This document shows, piece after piece, positions 1-8,829 of a stretch of DNA of 64,000 nt. The notes beneath the pieces were generated by a model. It did not search any database, had not been told where the DNA came from, and worked only from the letters and a program-made list of their open reading frames with translations. Source of the DNA: Afipia sp. OHSU_II-C1 (GTDB lineage: Bacteria; Pseudomonadota; Alphaproteobacteria; Rhizobiales; Xanthobacteraceae); assembly GCF_000497575.1 (NCBI RefSeq), contig NZ_APJI01000007.1, positions 62,001 through 126,000 of the forward strand. Direction: 5' to 3'. The position numbers and the translations under genes are program-made. The stretch's first letter is position 1; each line of letters begins with the position of its first letter.

Positions 1-2
1 TC

Positions 3-752
3 TCTGTGACCGAGATTGGACAGGAGTATTACGAGCGCTGCGTGGCCGTGCTGGTCGAGGCCGAAGCCGCGCAGTCGGTGATCGAACGCGTCCGCTCGGA
101 GCCGCGGGGCGTGATCCGGATGGCGTGTCCGACTGCGCTGATCAATTTTCAGTTCGGCGAGATGATTGCGCGATTCATGATCGCCAATCCGCACGTCGAG
201 ATTCATCTGGAGAGCACCAACCGGCGGGTCGATGTGATCGGCGAAGGATTCGATATTGCGATCAGGGTGCGGTTTCCGCCGCTTGAGCATACCGAACTGG
301 TGATGCGCCGGCTTGACGAGAGCACCCAGTGTCTCGTCGCCAGCCCTTCGTTGTTAAAGGAGCGAAAGCAGCTGAAAAGTCCGGCCGACCTGCATGGCTT
401 GCCCAGTCTCGATCTCGGGCCACCGCATCGCGAGCACAGCTGGTCGCTCGACCATTCCGACGGAACGGCGGCAACCGTTCCTCACGATCCGCGACTCGTG
501 ACGGACGATATGGCGGCGCTGCGCGAGGCCGCGATCAAGGGCGTCGGCATTGTGCAGCTGCCGACCATGATGGTCTGGCAGGATGTCCAGGCGGGACGAC
601 TCGTTCCCGTCCTGCCGCAATGGATTCCCAAGAGCGGGATCATTCACGCGGTGTTTCCGTCGCGACGCGGATTGCTGCCCTCGGTGCGCGCGCTGGTGGA
701 CTTCATGGTGAGTCAGTGTGATGCACGGCGGCACGCGGTCACAATGGGATAG
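3..752 (+). CDS. LysR-family transcriptional regulator, 5' truncated
   Basis: The window opens inside this gene: the frame is open to base 3, so the N-terminal winged helix lies upstream. What remains is the linker (the EYYERC stretch typical of the LysR dimerisation helix) and the whole periplasmic-binding-protein-like effector domain, with IRMACPTALINFQFGEM opening its first subdomain and the AAIKGVGIVQLP block near the end. This is the AaeR/DsdC-like branch, where such regulators commonly control a neighbouring gene; the likely target is upstream and not visible. It converges on ilvE with 14 bases between the stops. The GTG at base 6 is an internal codon, not the start. The effector is unknown. 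Confidence 0.9.
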   Translation, partial: SVTEIGQEYYERCVAVLVEAEAAQSVIERVRSEPRGVIRMACPTALINFQFGEMIARFMIANPHVEIHLESTNRRVDVIGEGFDIAIRVRFPPLEHTELVMRRLDESTQCLVASPSLLKERKQLKSPADLHGLPSLDLGPPHREHSWSLDHSDGTAATVPHDPRLVTDDMAALREAAIKGVGIVQLPTMMVWQDVQAGRLVPVLPQWIPKSGIIHAVFPSRRGLLPSVRALVDFMVSQCDARRHAVTMG

Positions 753-766
753 CGCGCCGCCGCCGG

Positions 767-1888
767 TCACAGAACCTTTCTGATCCAGTTATGCTCATCG
801 GCCGCGCGGCCGTACTGGATGTCGACCAGCTGCTTGCGCAGCCCCATTGCAACCGGGCCGGCAGCGCCGCCGTTGATAATGAAATCGCCGCTCGCGGAAC
901 GCACCTTGCCGATCGGCGAGATGACCGCTGCCGTACCGCAGGCGAAGGCTTCCTTCAGCTTGCCGCTGGCCGCGTCCGCGCGCCACTGGTCGATCGTGTA
1001 GGTTTCCTCGCGCACGCGCGTGCCGGTTTCCTTCGCGAGCGCGATAATTGAGTCCCGCGTGATGCCCGGCAGGATGGTGCCGAGCGGCGGCGTCAGCAGC
1101 GAGCCGTCGTCGAACACGAAGAACACGTTCATGCCGCCGAGTTCTTCGATGTAGCGGCGCTCCACCGCATCCAGGAAGACCACCTGATCGCAGCCGTGAT
1201 CGATAGCTTCCGCCTGCGCACGCAGGCTTGCGGCGTAATTGCCGCCGCACTTGACGGCGCCGGTGCCGCCGATCGCGGCGCGCGTGTAGTTCTCCGACAC
1301 CCAGATCGACACCGGCGCAGGGCCGCCCTTGAAATAGGAGCCGACCGGCGACGCGATCACCGCGAAGATGTATTCGGCGGACGGCTTCACCCCGAGGAAG
1401 ACTTCGTTGGCGATCATGAAGGGGCGCAGGTAGAGGCTGCCTTCGCCGCCGGGAATCCAGTCGCGGTCGATGCGCACGAGCCGCTCGACCGCCTCGATGA
1501 ACACAGGCTCGGGCAGCGGCGCCATCGCCATCCGCTCGGCTGAACTGCGGAAGCGTTTGGCATTGGCGTCGGGACGGAACAGGTTCACGCCGCCATCGTC
1601 GCGCCTGTACGCCTTGAGGCCTTCGAAAATTTCCTGAGCGTAGTGCAGGACGGCTGTTGCCGGATCGAGCGCGAAGTTCGCGCGGGATTCGACGCGCGCG
1701 CCATGCCAGCCCTTGCCTTGGCTGTAGCGGACCACAGCCATATGGTCGGTGAAAACCCGCCCGAAGCCAGGGTCAACGAGTTTCGCCGCGCGGTCCTTGT
1801 CGGATGTCGGATTCGACGCAGGCTGCGTTTCGAATTCCAGCAGGATCTCGCCGTCGATCTTGTCGAATGAAACTCCCGAAATTCCCAT
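767..1888 (-). CDS. ilvE: Branched-chain amino acid aminotransferase
   Basis: A PLP enzyme of fold type IV that interconverts leucine, isoleucine and valine with their 2-oxo acids using glutamate/2-oxoglutarate. The expected 373 residues follow from the ATG at 1888, which has GGGAGAAG just upstream; the open frame runs 73 codons further up but that part has no family character. The PLP lysine is K213 in AVKCGGNYAAS, and the EELGGMN block of the class II BCAT group is present. It is transcribed away from the marR operon, and the intergenic region holds a perfect inverted repeat. Confidence 0.95.
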   Translation of the reverse strand: MGISGVSFDKIDGEILLEFETQPASNPTSDKDRAAKLVDPGFGRVFTDHMAVVRYSQGKGWHGARVESRANFALDPATAVLHYAQEIFEGLKAYRRDDGGVNLFRPDANAKRFRSSAERMAMAPLPEPVFIEAVERLVRIDRDWIPGGEGSLYLRPFMIANEVFLGVKPSAEYIFAVIASPVGSYFKGGPAPVSIWVSENYTRAAIGGTGAVKCGGNYAASLRAQAEAIDHGCDQVVFLDAVERRYIEELGGMNVFFVFDDGSLLTPPLGTILPGITRDSIIALAKETGTRVREETYTIDQWRADAASGKLKEAFACGTAAVISPIGKVRSASGDFIINGGAAGPVAMGLRKQLVDIQYGRAADEHNWIRKVL

Positions 1889-2114
1889 GGGGTCTTCTCC
1901 CGGCTCTTGATTGCAGTCCACGCGGCGGCGGGCTGGTTGGTTCAGGTCTTGGACCAGGCCCCGCCGGCCCGAGGGCCGGTTTCCGCTTTGGCGGAAGGCG
2001 CGAAGTCCAGTATGTTTGCCGAAATGCCGCTCGACAATCGCACGTTGAAAGAAATTGCGTCCTGGACCTGTCGCCACTGCAGGCGTCTCTGCGAACTTAA
2101 GGACCAAGGATGAG

Positions 2115-2140
2115 CGACGAAACGAACTAATATTTCGTCG
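2115..2140. promoter_or_regulatory. Inverted repeat between ilvE and the marR operon, candidate operator
   Basis: CGACGAAA (2115-2122) and TTTCGTCG (2133-2140) are perfect inverted arms with a 10-base AT-rich spacer. The site lies between the divergent starts of ilvE (1888) and the MarR gene (about 2182). Size and spacing suit a dimeric winged-helix regulator, so autoregulation by the adjacent MarR protein is the simplest reading. No footprint or comparative evidence is available here. Confidence 0.4.
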
Positions 2141-2181
2141 TCATTGCAGTTTTTGTAACATTGAGACCTATATACGTCAAT

Positions 2182-2736
2182 ATGGCTGACATAAAATTTA
2201 TGAAGACAGGAGCTCATACCCCTGACGTCGCCGCCGGTTCCACCGTACCGGGGGGTGGTTCTTTGCGCTGGGACATCATCGAGCTGCTGTTTTTTGCCTA
2301 CCGGGACTTCGTCGGCGATGCGGATCACGTGCTGGAAGAGTTCGGTTTCGGCCGCGCCCATCACCGGGTGGTGCATTTCGTGACCCGCTATCCGGGTTTG
2401 AAAGTCGCCGATCTGCTCGACGTGCTGCGGATCACCAAGCAGTCGCTCGGTCGCGTTCTGAAGCAGTTGCTCGACGAGGGCTATATCGTCCAGAAGGCCG
2501 GCGACAACGACCGGCGGCAGCGTCTTCTTTTCGCCACGGCGAAGGGCGAGGCCCTTGTGGCGAAGCTTGCGGGATTGCAGACCGCACGCATCACGCGGGC
2601 GCTTGAAGCGATCGGGCCGGAAAGCGCCGACACCGTGCGGCGGTTTTTGCTGGGCATGATCGACCACACCGATCCCGACAAGGTGCTGGAGGAAATTCTC
2701 CGAGGCAGCCGCCAGACGGCGAAGGATTCAAGGTGA
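2182..2736 (+). CDS. MarR-family transcriptional regulator (PetP-like position)
   Basis: Winged-helix regulator of about 184 residues. The DNA-binding region is visible as LKVADLLDVLRITKQSLGRVLKQLLDEGYI followed by the wing DNDRRQRLLFATAKG. The start is uncertain: a TTG at 2161 and ATGs at 2182 and 2200 are in frame; the ATG at 2182 (MADIKFM) is chosen. Its TGA overlaps the GTG of the response regulator, so the two are translationally coupled. A MarR gene directly before an OmpR-type regulator recalls petP-petR of Rhodobacter capsulatus, but the bc1 genes are not next to it here. Ligand and targets are unknown. Confidence 0.85.
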   Translation: MADIKFMKTGAHTPDVAAGSTVPGGGSLRWDIIELLFFAYRDFVGDADHVLEEFGFGRAHHRVVHFVTRYPGLKVADLLDVLRITKQSLGRVLKQLLDEGYIVQKAGDNDRRQRLLFATAKGEALVAKLAGLQTARITRALEAIGPESADTVRRFLLGMIDHTDPDKVLEEILRGSRQTAKDSR

Positions 2737-3458
2737 CAGCGATCTCGATACAGGAGCGAACCGGCCGCCAGCCGGCCGATGACGCGCCGCATCTGCTGCT
2801 GGTGGACGACGACCGCCGCATCCGCGATCTGCTGTCCCGCTTTCTGGCCGGCGAGGGCTATCGCGTCACCACGGCCATGAGCGCCGCCGACGCGCGCGCC
2901 AAGCTGAGCGGGCTGCATTTCGATCTCCTGATCCTTGACGTGATGATGCCGGGCGAAACCGGTTTCGATCTCGCGCGCTCGATCCGCACCTCCTCGGCGG
3001 TGCCGATCATCATGCTCACCGCACGGCACGAGGCCGAGAGCCGCATCGAAGGTTTGCAGATCGGCGCCGACGACTATGTCGCCAAACCGTTCGAGCCGCG
3101 CGAACTGGTGCTGCGGATTGCCAATATTCTCAAGCGCGCCGCGCCGGCGGTTGCGCCTGCGATCGAGTCGGTCGCGTTCGGGCCCTACGTCTATCATCTC
3201 GAGCGGGGCGAATTGCGGGATGGCGACAAGGTCATCCATCTCACCGACCGCGAACGCGACATGCTGCGTATTCTCAGCGCGACGCCGGGCGAGACCGTGC
3301 CGCGCGGGGCGCTGACCGGCGGCGACGGCTCGGTCAACGAGCGCGCGGTGGACGTTCAGATCAACCGGCTGCGGCGCAAGATCGAGCGCGACCCGGCCAA
3401 TCCGCTGTTCCTGCAAGCGGTGCGCGGCATCGGCTATCGTCTCGTGGCGTCGCCGTGA
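2733..3458 (+). CDS. OmpR/PetR-type two-component response regulator
   Basis: A REC domain followed by an OmpR-type winged helix, 241 residues. Acidic pocket residues D25-D27, phosphoacceptor D69 in LLILDVMMPG, T96 in MLTAR and K118 in AKPF are all present. The C-terminal effector domain ends with the usual RGIGYRLV. The start is a GTG at 2733 inside the GTGA overlap with the MarR gene. The histidine kinase begins 19 bases after its stop and is the obvious partner. Confidence 0.93.
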   Translation: MTAISIQERTGRQPADDAPHLLLVDDDRRIRDLLSRFLAGEGYRVTTAMSAADARAKLSGLHFDLLILDVMMPGETGFDLARSIRTSSAVPIIMLTARHEAESRIEGLQIGADDYVAKPFEPRELVLRIANILKRAAPAVAPAIESVAFGPYVYHLERGELRDGDKVIHLTDRERDMLRILSATPGETVPRGALTGGDGSVNERAVDVQINRLRRKIERDPANPLFLQAVRGIGYRLVASP

Positions 3459-3477
3459 CCGGGCCGGACGCGTTGTT

Positions 3478-4866
3478 ATGAGTACGCTCGACACTGGCCT
3501 CACTTTCATCCGCACCGCGTCGCGACGTGTGTCCAGCGCCAGCGAATGGCTGGGCCGCTGGTTCAAGGAGCTGATGCCGAAGGGGCTCTATGCCCGCGCG
3601 CTGCTGATCATCATCGTGCCGATGGTGATCCTGCAGTCGGTGGTCGCCTTCGTATTCATGGAGCGGCACTGGAATACGGTGACGCGGCGTCTGTCCGCCG
3701 CCGTGGTGCAGGACATCTCCGCGCTGATCGACGTCTACCGGACCTATCCGCAGGACAAGGACCGCACGCAGATCAAGCGCATCGCGCAGCAGCGGCTTGG
3801 GCTGGTGGTGGATTTTCTTCCCGTCAACGACATGCCGGCGCCAGGACCGAAGCCGTTCTTCTCGCTGCTCGACCAGACGTTGTCGGTGCAGCTCAGCCGC
3901 CAGATCGCGCGCCCGTTCTGGATCGACACCGTCGGGCGTTCGTCGCTGGTGGAAATCCGGATCAAGCTCGACGATACGGTGATGCGCATCTTCGCGCAGC
4001 GCAGCGCGGCCTATGCGTCGAACTCGGAAATCTTCATCTTCTGGATGCTGGGCACGTCGTCGATCCTGCTGATCGTGGCGGTGCTGTTCCTGCGCAACCA
4101 GATCAAGCCGATCCTGCGGCTGGCGGATGCCGCGGAGAGTTTCGGCAAGGGCCGCGAGGTGCCGGACTTCCGCCCGCGCGGCGCGCGCGAGGTTCGCCGG
4201 GCCGCTTATGCCTTCCTTGAGATGAAATCGCGCGTCGAGCGCAGTATCGAACAGCGCACCGCGATGCTGGCCGGCGTCAGCCACGATCTGCGCACCATCC
4301 TGACGCGTTTCAAGCTGGAAATGGCGCTGATCGGCGACAGCCCGGAAGTCGAGGGCATGCGCAAGGACGTCGACGAGATGAGCGGCATGCTGGAGGCGTA
4401 TCTGTCCTTCGCGCGCGGCGACAGCGGTGAGCAGGCCCGGCCGACCGACATGGAGCAGGCGCTCGAGGAACTGCGCAGCGACGCCGAGCGCCACGGCCAC
4501 GCCGCGACCGTTGTGTTCCACGGCATGCCGGTGGTGATCGTGAAGCCCGCTGCGTTCAAGCGCTGCGTCGCGAACCTGGTGTCGAACGCGGGCCGTCATG
4601 CCAACGCAATTGCGATCACCGGTCATCGCGATCATCGCTATCTGACGGTGACGGTGGACGATGACGGTCCGGGCATTCCGCCGGAGATGCGCGAGGAAGT
4701 GTTCAAGCCGTTCCTGCGGCTCGACGATGCGCGCAATCAGGACGAGGGCGGCACCGGTCTCGGCCTTGCCATTGCGCGCGATATCGCGCGCTCCCATGGC
4801 GGCGACATCACGCTCGGTGACAGCCCGATGGGCGGCCTGCGCGCGACGGTGCGTGTGCCGGTGTAA
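3478..4866 (+). CDS. EnvZ-like sensor histidine kinase
   Basis: Membrane sensor kinase of 462 residues that should phosphorylate the regulator encoded just upstream. Two membrane spans (about 40-62 and 183-205) flank a short periplasmic loop; then come HAMP, the dimerisation/phosphoacceptor helix and a HATPase domain with N box (NLVSNAGRHA), DDDGPGIP and GTGLGLAIARD. The phosphoacceptor is H269. The H box reads HDLRTILTRF: the proline that usually follows HDLRT is isoleucine. Catalytic boxes are otherwise intact, so an active kinase is expected. The signal is unknown. Confidence 0.93.
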   Translation: MSTLDTGLTFIRTASRRVSSASEWLGRWFKELMPKGLYARALLIIIVPMVILQSVVAFVFMERHWNTVTRRLSAAVVQDISALIDVYRTYPQDKDRTQIKRIAQQRLGLVVDFLPVNDMPAPGPKPFFSLLDQTLSVQLSRQIARPFWIDTVGRSSLVEIRIKLDDTVMRIFAQRSAAYASNSEIFIFWMLGTSSILLIVAVLFLRNQIKPILRLADAAESFGKGREVPDFRPRGAREVRRAAYAFLEMKSRVERSIEQRTAMLAGVSHDLRTILTRFKLEMALIGDSPEVEGMRKDVDEMSGMLEAYLSFARGDSGEQARPTDMEQALEELRSDAERHGHAATVVFHGMPVVIVKPAAFKRCVANLVSNAGRHANAIAITGHRDHRYLTVTVDDDGPGIPPEMREEVFKPFLRLDDARNQDEGGTGLGLAIARDIARSHGGDITLGDSPMGGLRATVRVPV

Positions 4867-4872
4867 GGCTTT

Positions 4873-5000
4873 CACCTCTCCCCGTTTACGGGGAGAGGTC
4901 GGATCGCCAAGCGATCCGGGTGAGGGGCTTTATGATCTCGACTTGTTGCGAAGTTTGCCCCTCACCCCGGCCCTCTCCCCGCAGGCGGGGAGAGGGAGGG
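4873..5000. repeat. Palindromic intergenic repeat, family A
   Basis: Two facing copies of a GC-rich hairpin. The left copy pairs CCTCTCCCCG with CGGGGAGAGG and runs into GGATCGCCAAGCGATCC and GGGTGAGGGG; the right copy (from about 4958) mirrors it with CCCCTCACCC and CCTCTCCCCGCAGGCGGGG. It fills the gap between the convergent kinase and proC genes and probably folds as RNA from both sides. A similar element lies at 61543-61687. Confidence 0.8.
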
Positions 5001-5002
5001 GA

Positions 5003-5839
5003 TTACTTCGCCAGTTCCTTTGACCGCTTCGTCGCGGCGGCAATCGCGCGGGTCAGCAGCGGCTGGAATCCGTCTGCGCCCATCAGCACTTCAAGTGCGG
5101 CTGCTGTGGTGCCGCCGGGCGAGGTGACATTCTTGCGCAACGTAGCGCTATCGAGATCCGACAAGCGCAGCAGCTCGCCGGAGCCTGACACGGTTGCCCG
5201 CGCCAGTGTTGTCGCCAGCGCTTCGGGGAGTCCGGCCGCGACGCCGGCGCGCGCGAGTTCTTCCGCGAGCAGGAACACATAAGCCGGACCCGAGCCGGAC
5301 ACGGCGGTGACGGCATCCATCAGCGCTTCGTCCTCGACCCACTCGACGCCGCCGGTGGCGCGCAGCAGCGCATCCGCGACAGCGCGCTGACCCGGTGTGA
5401 CACCGTTGGCCGGGACCGCGACGGTGATGCCGCGTCCGATCGCAGCGGGTGTGTTGGGCATGGCGCGGATCACCTTGCCGCCGCAAACCTCGGTAAGCCC
5501 TGCGATGGTGGTTCCCGCCATGATCGAGACCACGAGGGTGGATGTGCCGACCAGCGGCCGCAGTTGCGGTCCGGCATCGCGAAACATCTGCGGCTTCACC
5601 GCAAGCACCAGCACGTCGGCGGTGCCGATGTCCTTTGTCTCGGGATTGAGCCGCGCGCCACGGGCAACAAAGGCGCGGGTGTCGTCCGACGGATATGGCT
5701 CGATGATGGTCACGCGTTTGGCGTCGAGTCCTCCGTCGAGCCAGCCGGACAGCATCGCGCCGCCCATCTTGCCCGCGCCCGCGAGCACGAGTGAGCCTGT
5801 GAAGTTCTTCAGCGCGTCGGAGGAAGTTGATGTTGCCAT
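5003..5839 (-). CDS. proC: Pyrroline-5-carboxylate reductase
   Basis: Last step of proline synthesis: NAD(P)H-dependent reduction of 1-pyrroline-5-carboxylate in the cytoplasm. The Rossmann motif GAGKMG is at residues 21-26. The C-terminal dimerisation region carries the family signature around GSGPAYVFLLAEEL and the TSPGGTTAAAL loop. At 278 residues it has the normal length. It lies downstream of the ybjN-like gene on the same strand, separated by an intergenic repeat pair. Confidence 0.96.
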   Translation of the reverse strand: MATSTSSDALKNFTGSLVLAGAGKMGGAMLSGWLDGGLDAKRVTIIEPYPSDDTRAFVARGARLNPETKDIGTADVLVLAVKPQMFRDAGPQLRPLVGTSTLVVSIMAGTTIAGLTEVCGGKVIRAMPNTPAAIGRGITVAVPANGVTPGQRAVADALLRATGGVEWVEDEALMDAVTAVSGSGPAYVFLLAEELARAGVAAGLPEALATTLARATVSGSGELLRLSDLDSATLRKNVTSPGGTTAAALEVLMGADGFQPLLTRAIAAATKRSKELAK

Positions 5840-5854
5840 GACTCAATCCACTCG

Positions 5855-5977
5855 GGTCGTCCCCGCGAAAGCGGGGACCCATAACCACAGAGTTCTATTG
5901 AATGAGCGGGGGCGCAACAAGCTGTCGCAGCGTGCGCGGATCGAAGGATAGGTCCCCGCTTTCGCGGGGACGACATC
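5855..5977. repeat. Two copies of palindromic repeat family B
   Basis: GTCCCCGCGAAAGCGGGGAC at about 5859-5878 and its near-identical inverse GTCCCCGCTTTCGCGGGGAC at about 5952-5971 bracket some 70 unique bases between proC and the ybjN-like gene. Each copy is itself a hairpin, and the pair is inverted, the arrangement seen in rhizobial REP-like elements. Related copies lie near 16360 and 48783-48881. Confidence 0.75.
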
Positions 5978-6003
5978 TCGGGTGTTGCGCGCCCTGTGAA
6001 GCC

Positions 6004-6504
6004 TTACGCCTCGCCTGCGGTATCGAACATGGCGGCGCTCATGGCCTCCGCGGCGGTCTTGCCGGCCCAGACCACGAATTGCAGCGCCGGATAGTAGCGC
6101 TCGCAGGCATGCAGCGCGCCTTCGAGCATCAGTTCGCACTGCGCCTGCGTGGCGGTCATGCCGCCTGGCAGGATCAGCGCCTGCCGGTACATGATCGATC
6201 CGGTGGTGAGCCAGACGTCGAAATGACCGATCCACAATTGCTCGTTGATCGCGGCGATCAGGCGCTGCACTTCGCCGCGCCGTGCCTCCGGAATTTTCAT
6301 GTCGAACGTGCAGGCCAGATGCAGCGCATCGATGTCGCCCATCCAGGTGAAGGAGAGCTGATAATCGGTCCACTGTCCCTGCGTGAGAATGGTGATCTCG
6401 TCGTGGCCCGAGCGTTCGAACGACCAGTCGTTGGAGGACGCGATCTCCTCGACGACCGAAAGCGGGCTGCTCTGCGAATCCGTTATGATGTCCAGATGGG
6501 ACAT
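6004..6504 (-). CDS. YbjN-domain protein
   Basis: A 166-residue cytoplasmic protein of the YbjN family (type III secretion chaperone-like fold). The start is the ATG at 6504 (MSHLDIITDS), preceded by GAGGGTGAAGG; the open frame extends 49 codons further but without family character. Recognisable are the VVEEIASSNDW-SFER opening helix and the WTDYQLSFTW core strand. The biochemical role is not established. It sits upstream of proC on the same strand, an adjacency common in alphaproteobacteria. Confidence 0.8.
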   Translation of the reverse strand: MSHLDIITDSQSSPLSVVEEIASSNDWSFERSGHDEITILTQGQWTDYQLSFTWMGDIDALHLACTFDMKIPEARRGEVQRLIAAINEQLWIGHFDVWLTTGSIMYRQALILPGGMTATQAQCELMLEGALHACERYYPALQFVVWAGKTAAEAMSAAMFDTAGEA

Positions 6505-6920
6505 GCTGCCTTCACCCTCTGCTTGGTGTGGGATGTGAAACGCCTGAACGAAACGCAAAGAACGAGCGAGAACTGTCGCTGCAAGTTCTCCGTTTACGAT
6601 CATGACAACCCGGCTTTCGGATCGTGCGCCGCAACGGCAACCTTGTGACAAGATTGATCGGTGATTTGCGCAAAGCGCGCAATGTCACCGCGAATCCCGT
6701 CCACAGGCAAAGGGCTAATTTGCTGTCTCTTCAACAGGCAAGCGCGAGATGTGGCGATGAACCGCGCTTGCGCGCCAATTCATGAGTCAGCGCATGAGTT
6801 TACGTCCGAATGACTTGTGTTCGGACGTGAGAACAAAACGGAATCGGATTCGCGCGGCGCGAGTCGCGCGGAGTCATTGCGCGTGCGGGGCGAGAAAAAA
6901 TATTTTTGAGATTGAGCCGT
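6505..6920. other. 416-base intergenic region between ybjN-like gene and prs
   Basis: No gene was found on either strand. It contains an inverted repeat, ACGTCCGAA (6802-6810) with TTCGGACGT (6820-6828), about 90 bases beyond the prs stop, and several short GCGC-rich palindromes near 6672-6700 and 6760-6775. The hairpin lacks a U-tract in either direction, so it is at best a weak terminator or mRNA 3' stabiliser of prs. Confidence 0.5.
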
Positions 6921-7874
6921 TCAGTCGAACAGGCTCGACACCGACTCTTCCGACGCGGTGCGGCCGATGGCTTCGGCGATCAGGGTCGCGACCGAGAGCA
7001 CGCGGATGTTCGGCGCCTTGCGCACCGCATCAGTCGGCTGGATCGAGTCGGTGATGACCAGTTCCTTGAGCCGCGATGAGGTGACGCGCGCGACCGCGCC
7101 GCCCGACAGAACGCCATGGGTGAGATAGGCCGAGACTTCCTTGGCGCCGTACTTGAGCAGCGCGTCGGCGGCATTCACCAGCGTGCCGCCGGAATCGACG
7201 ATGTCGTCGATCAGGATACAGTTGTAGCCGGCGACATCGCCGATCACGTTCATGACTTCGGATTCACCGGCGCGTTCGCGGCGCTTGTCGACGATGGCCA
7301 GCGGCGCGTTGATCCGCTTGGCGAGGCCGCGTGCGCGGGCCACGCCGCCGACGTCCGGCGACACCACCATCACGTTGGCGAGGTCGAACTTCTCCTTGAT
7401 GTCGCGCACCATCAGCGGCGAGGCATAAAGGTTGTCGGTCGGGATATCGAAGAAACCCTGGATCTGCCCGGCATGAAGATCGAGCGTCATCACGCGGTCG
7501 GCGCCGGCATGGGTGATCATGTTGGCCACCAGCTTGGCCGAAATCGGGGTGCGTCCGCCGGCTTTGCGGTCCTGTCGCGCGTAGCCGAAATAGGGGATCA
7601 CGGCGGTGATGCGGCGCGCGGAGGCGCGGCGCAGCGCATCGGTGATGATGAGCAATTCCATCAGGTGGTCGTTGGTCGGAAACGACGTCGACTGGATAAT
7701 GAAGACGTCGGAGCCGCGGACGTTTTCCTGAATCTCGACGAAGATTTCCATGTCGGCGAAGCGGCGCACGCTCGCCTTGGTCAGCGGGACGCCGAGCACC
7801 GAGGAAATCTCGGCGGCCAATTCCGGGTTCGAATTGCCGGCCACCAGCTTGATGGAGCCATTCTTCGCTGAAAT
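6921..7874 (-). CDS. prs: Ribose-phosphate pyrophosphokinase, probable ATT start
   Basis: Makes PRPP from ribose 5-phosphate and ATP for nucleotide, histidine and tryptophan synthesis. Visible are the flexible ATP loop region [10 protein letters not shown], the [11 protein letters not shown] signature and the PRPP loop [11 protein letters not shown]. The frame can be read from an ATG at 7916 (331 residues), but AGGAG at 7883-7887 sits exactly 8 bases before an ATT (7872-7874). Starting there gives [15 protein letters not shown] as the N-terminus and 317 residues, the usual length in this group. The ATG at 7916 has no good ribosome site. ATT initiation is inferred. Confidence 0.93.
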   Translation of the reverse strand: MSAKNGSIKLVAGNSNPELAAEISSVLGVPLTKASVRRFADMEIFVEIQENVRGSDVFIIQSTSFPTNDHLMELLIITDALRRASARRITAVIPYFGYARQDRKAGGRTPISAKLVANMITHAGADRVMTLDLHAGQIQGFFDIPTDNLYASPLMVRDIKEKFDLANVMVVSPDVGGVARARGLAKRINAPLAIVDKRRERAGESEVMNVIGDVAGYNCILIDDIVDSGGTLVNAADALLKYGAKEVSAYLTHGVLSGGAVARVTSSRLKELVITDSIQPTDAVRKAPNIRVLSVATLIAEAIGRTASEESVSSLFD

Positions 7875-7890
7875 CGCAGCATCTCCTTTT
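7875..7890 (-). promoter_or_regulatory. Ribosome binding site that decides the prs start
   Basis: On the minus strand AAAAGGAG is followed by ATGCTGCG and then ATT. The 8-base spacing is optimal for the ATT, while the embedded ATG is out of frame with prs. If the ATG at 7916 were used, this strong site would sit idle inside codons 9-11. Confidence 0.6.
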
Positions 7891-8047
7891 GACGTGGGGG
7901 AAACGCTTTTCAACATGTCAGCCGCTGCCTATGGAACCTGGGTGATCCAGCATTTTGCAGGCGCGTGATAACAAGGACAGAACAAGGCTGGCAATATAGC
8001 CCTTGGTGTTTTCCTGCAAAAACCCGCGTGCGGACAGGCCCGTATCC

Positions 8048-8665
8048 CTATTGGGCGCTGAAGGCCAGCGTCTGCATTTGTCCCGGGGCCGATTCAGGCC
8101 GATTCCCGTCGATCTGTGCGATCGCGGGACCCGATGACCGGGGCGCGGCCGGGGCAGGGGAGTCCTGCGCCGGGGCGGTCCCGCTGATCAGCCCGTTGAG
8201 GCCGTTCAGCCCGGCGAACGCGATTCGGCGCATCAGCTGGTCATCGGCGGTGGCCCAGGCGTCGCGGCCGCCCTTGCCGGCGGGCTCCTCGCCGCTGAGG
8301 CGAACGGCGCGTTCCTGATCCCGGTCGTAGACATCCCAGACCCAGGCGATGGTGGTCTTGCCGTGCCGGACCTGCGCCGACAGATAGCTGCGGACCCGGT
8401 AGGAGGCCTGCGCCTCGCGGGACACGATGGTGAAACTGCGGGCGGTGGACTCGGTTTCCAGCGCGCGGACCAGCCGGTCGAACACCTGCGGCGGCGGACC
8501 GTCCACGGATTCAAAGGCGACGGTGGGGCCGAAGCTCGCGGTGGATGCAACCGGTCCGGACCCATTGGTGGTGCAGGCGGCGGTCAGGCTCAACAGGGCC
8601 ATCAGCAGCGATGTCCGCACAACCTGCGGCACCGCCCAAGTGATTGTTCGCCCTCTGAAATTCAT
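8048..8665 (-). CDS. Putative outer-membrane lipoprotein, unknown function
   Basis: A 205-residue exported protein. The N-terminal hydrophobic stretch VRTSLLMALLSLTAAC ends in a lipobox with C31 as the lipidated cysteine, followed by a Ser/Gly/Pro linker. The middle (about 50-130) contains a regular alpha/beta segment with FDRLVRALETES and ASYRVRSYLSAQ, and ends with WDVYDRDQERAVRLSGEE; the C-terminal 50 residues are Pro/Ala-rich. The pattern suggests a small periplasmic domain on a lipid anchor. No function is recognised. It lies upstream of prs on the same strand. Confidence 0.8.
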   Translation of the reverse strand: MNFRGRTITWAVPQVVRTSLLMALLSLTAACTTNGSGPVASTASFGPTVAFESVDGPPPQVFDRLVRALETESTARSFTIVSREAQASYRVRSYLSAQVRHGKTTIAWVWDVYDRDQERAVRLSGEEPAGKGGRDAWATADDQLMRRIAFAGLNGLNGLISGTAPAQDSPAPAAPRSSGPAIAQIDGNRPESAPGQMQTLAFSAQ

Positions 8666-8829
8666 GCCCGCCCCGATGTCTCGCCGGCAGGGTTGTGCCC
8701 TGCACGGCGGGGTTCGGTCCAGCGATATCGTTAATAAGCGTTAACGTCTAGGGCGGGCTGTGGGCAGGGTTTGCAATCGGCGACCATGGCTGCCGGCATT
8801 TGAGCCAAATCCGAATGGCGTGCGGATTG

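Noticed and set aside
3361-4875. Minus-strand 504-codon open frame opposite the histidine kinase
   Set aside because: It is a GC-rich antisense shadow: His/Arg-rich composition, no domain, no ribosome site, and the plus strand holds a complete kinase.
5855-5977. Short palindromes as a CRISPR array or attachment sites
   Set aside because: Only two inverted copies, no regular spacers; the same element occurs at several other intergenic sites.
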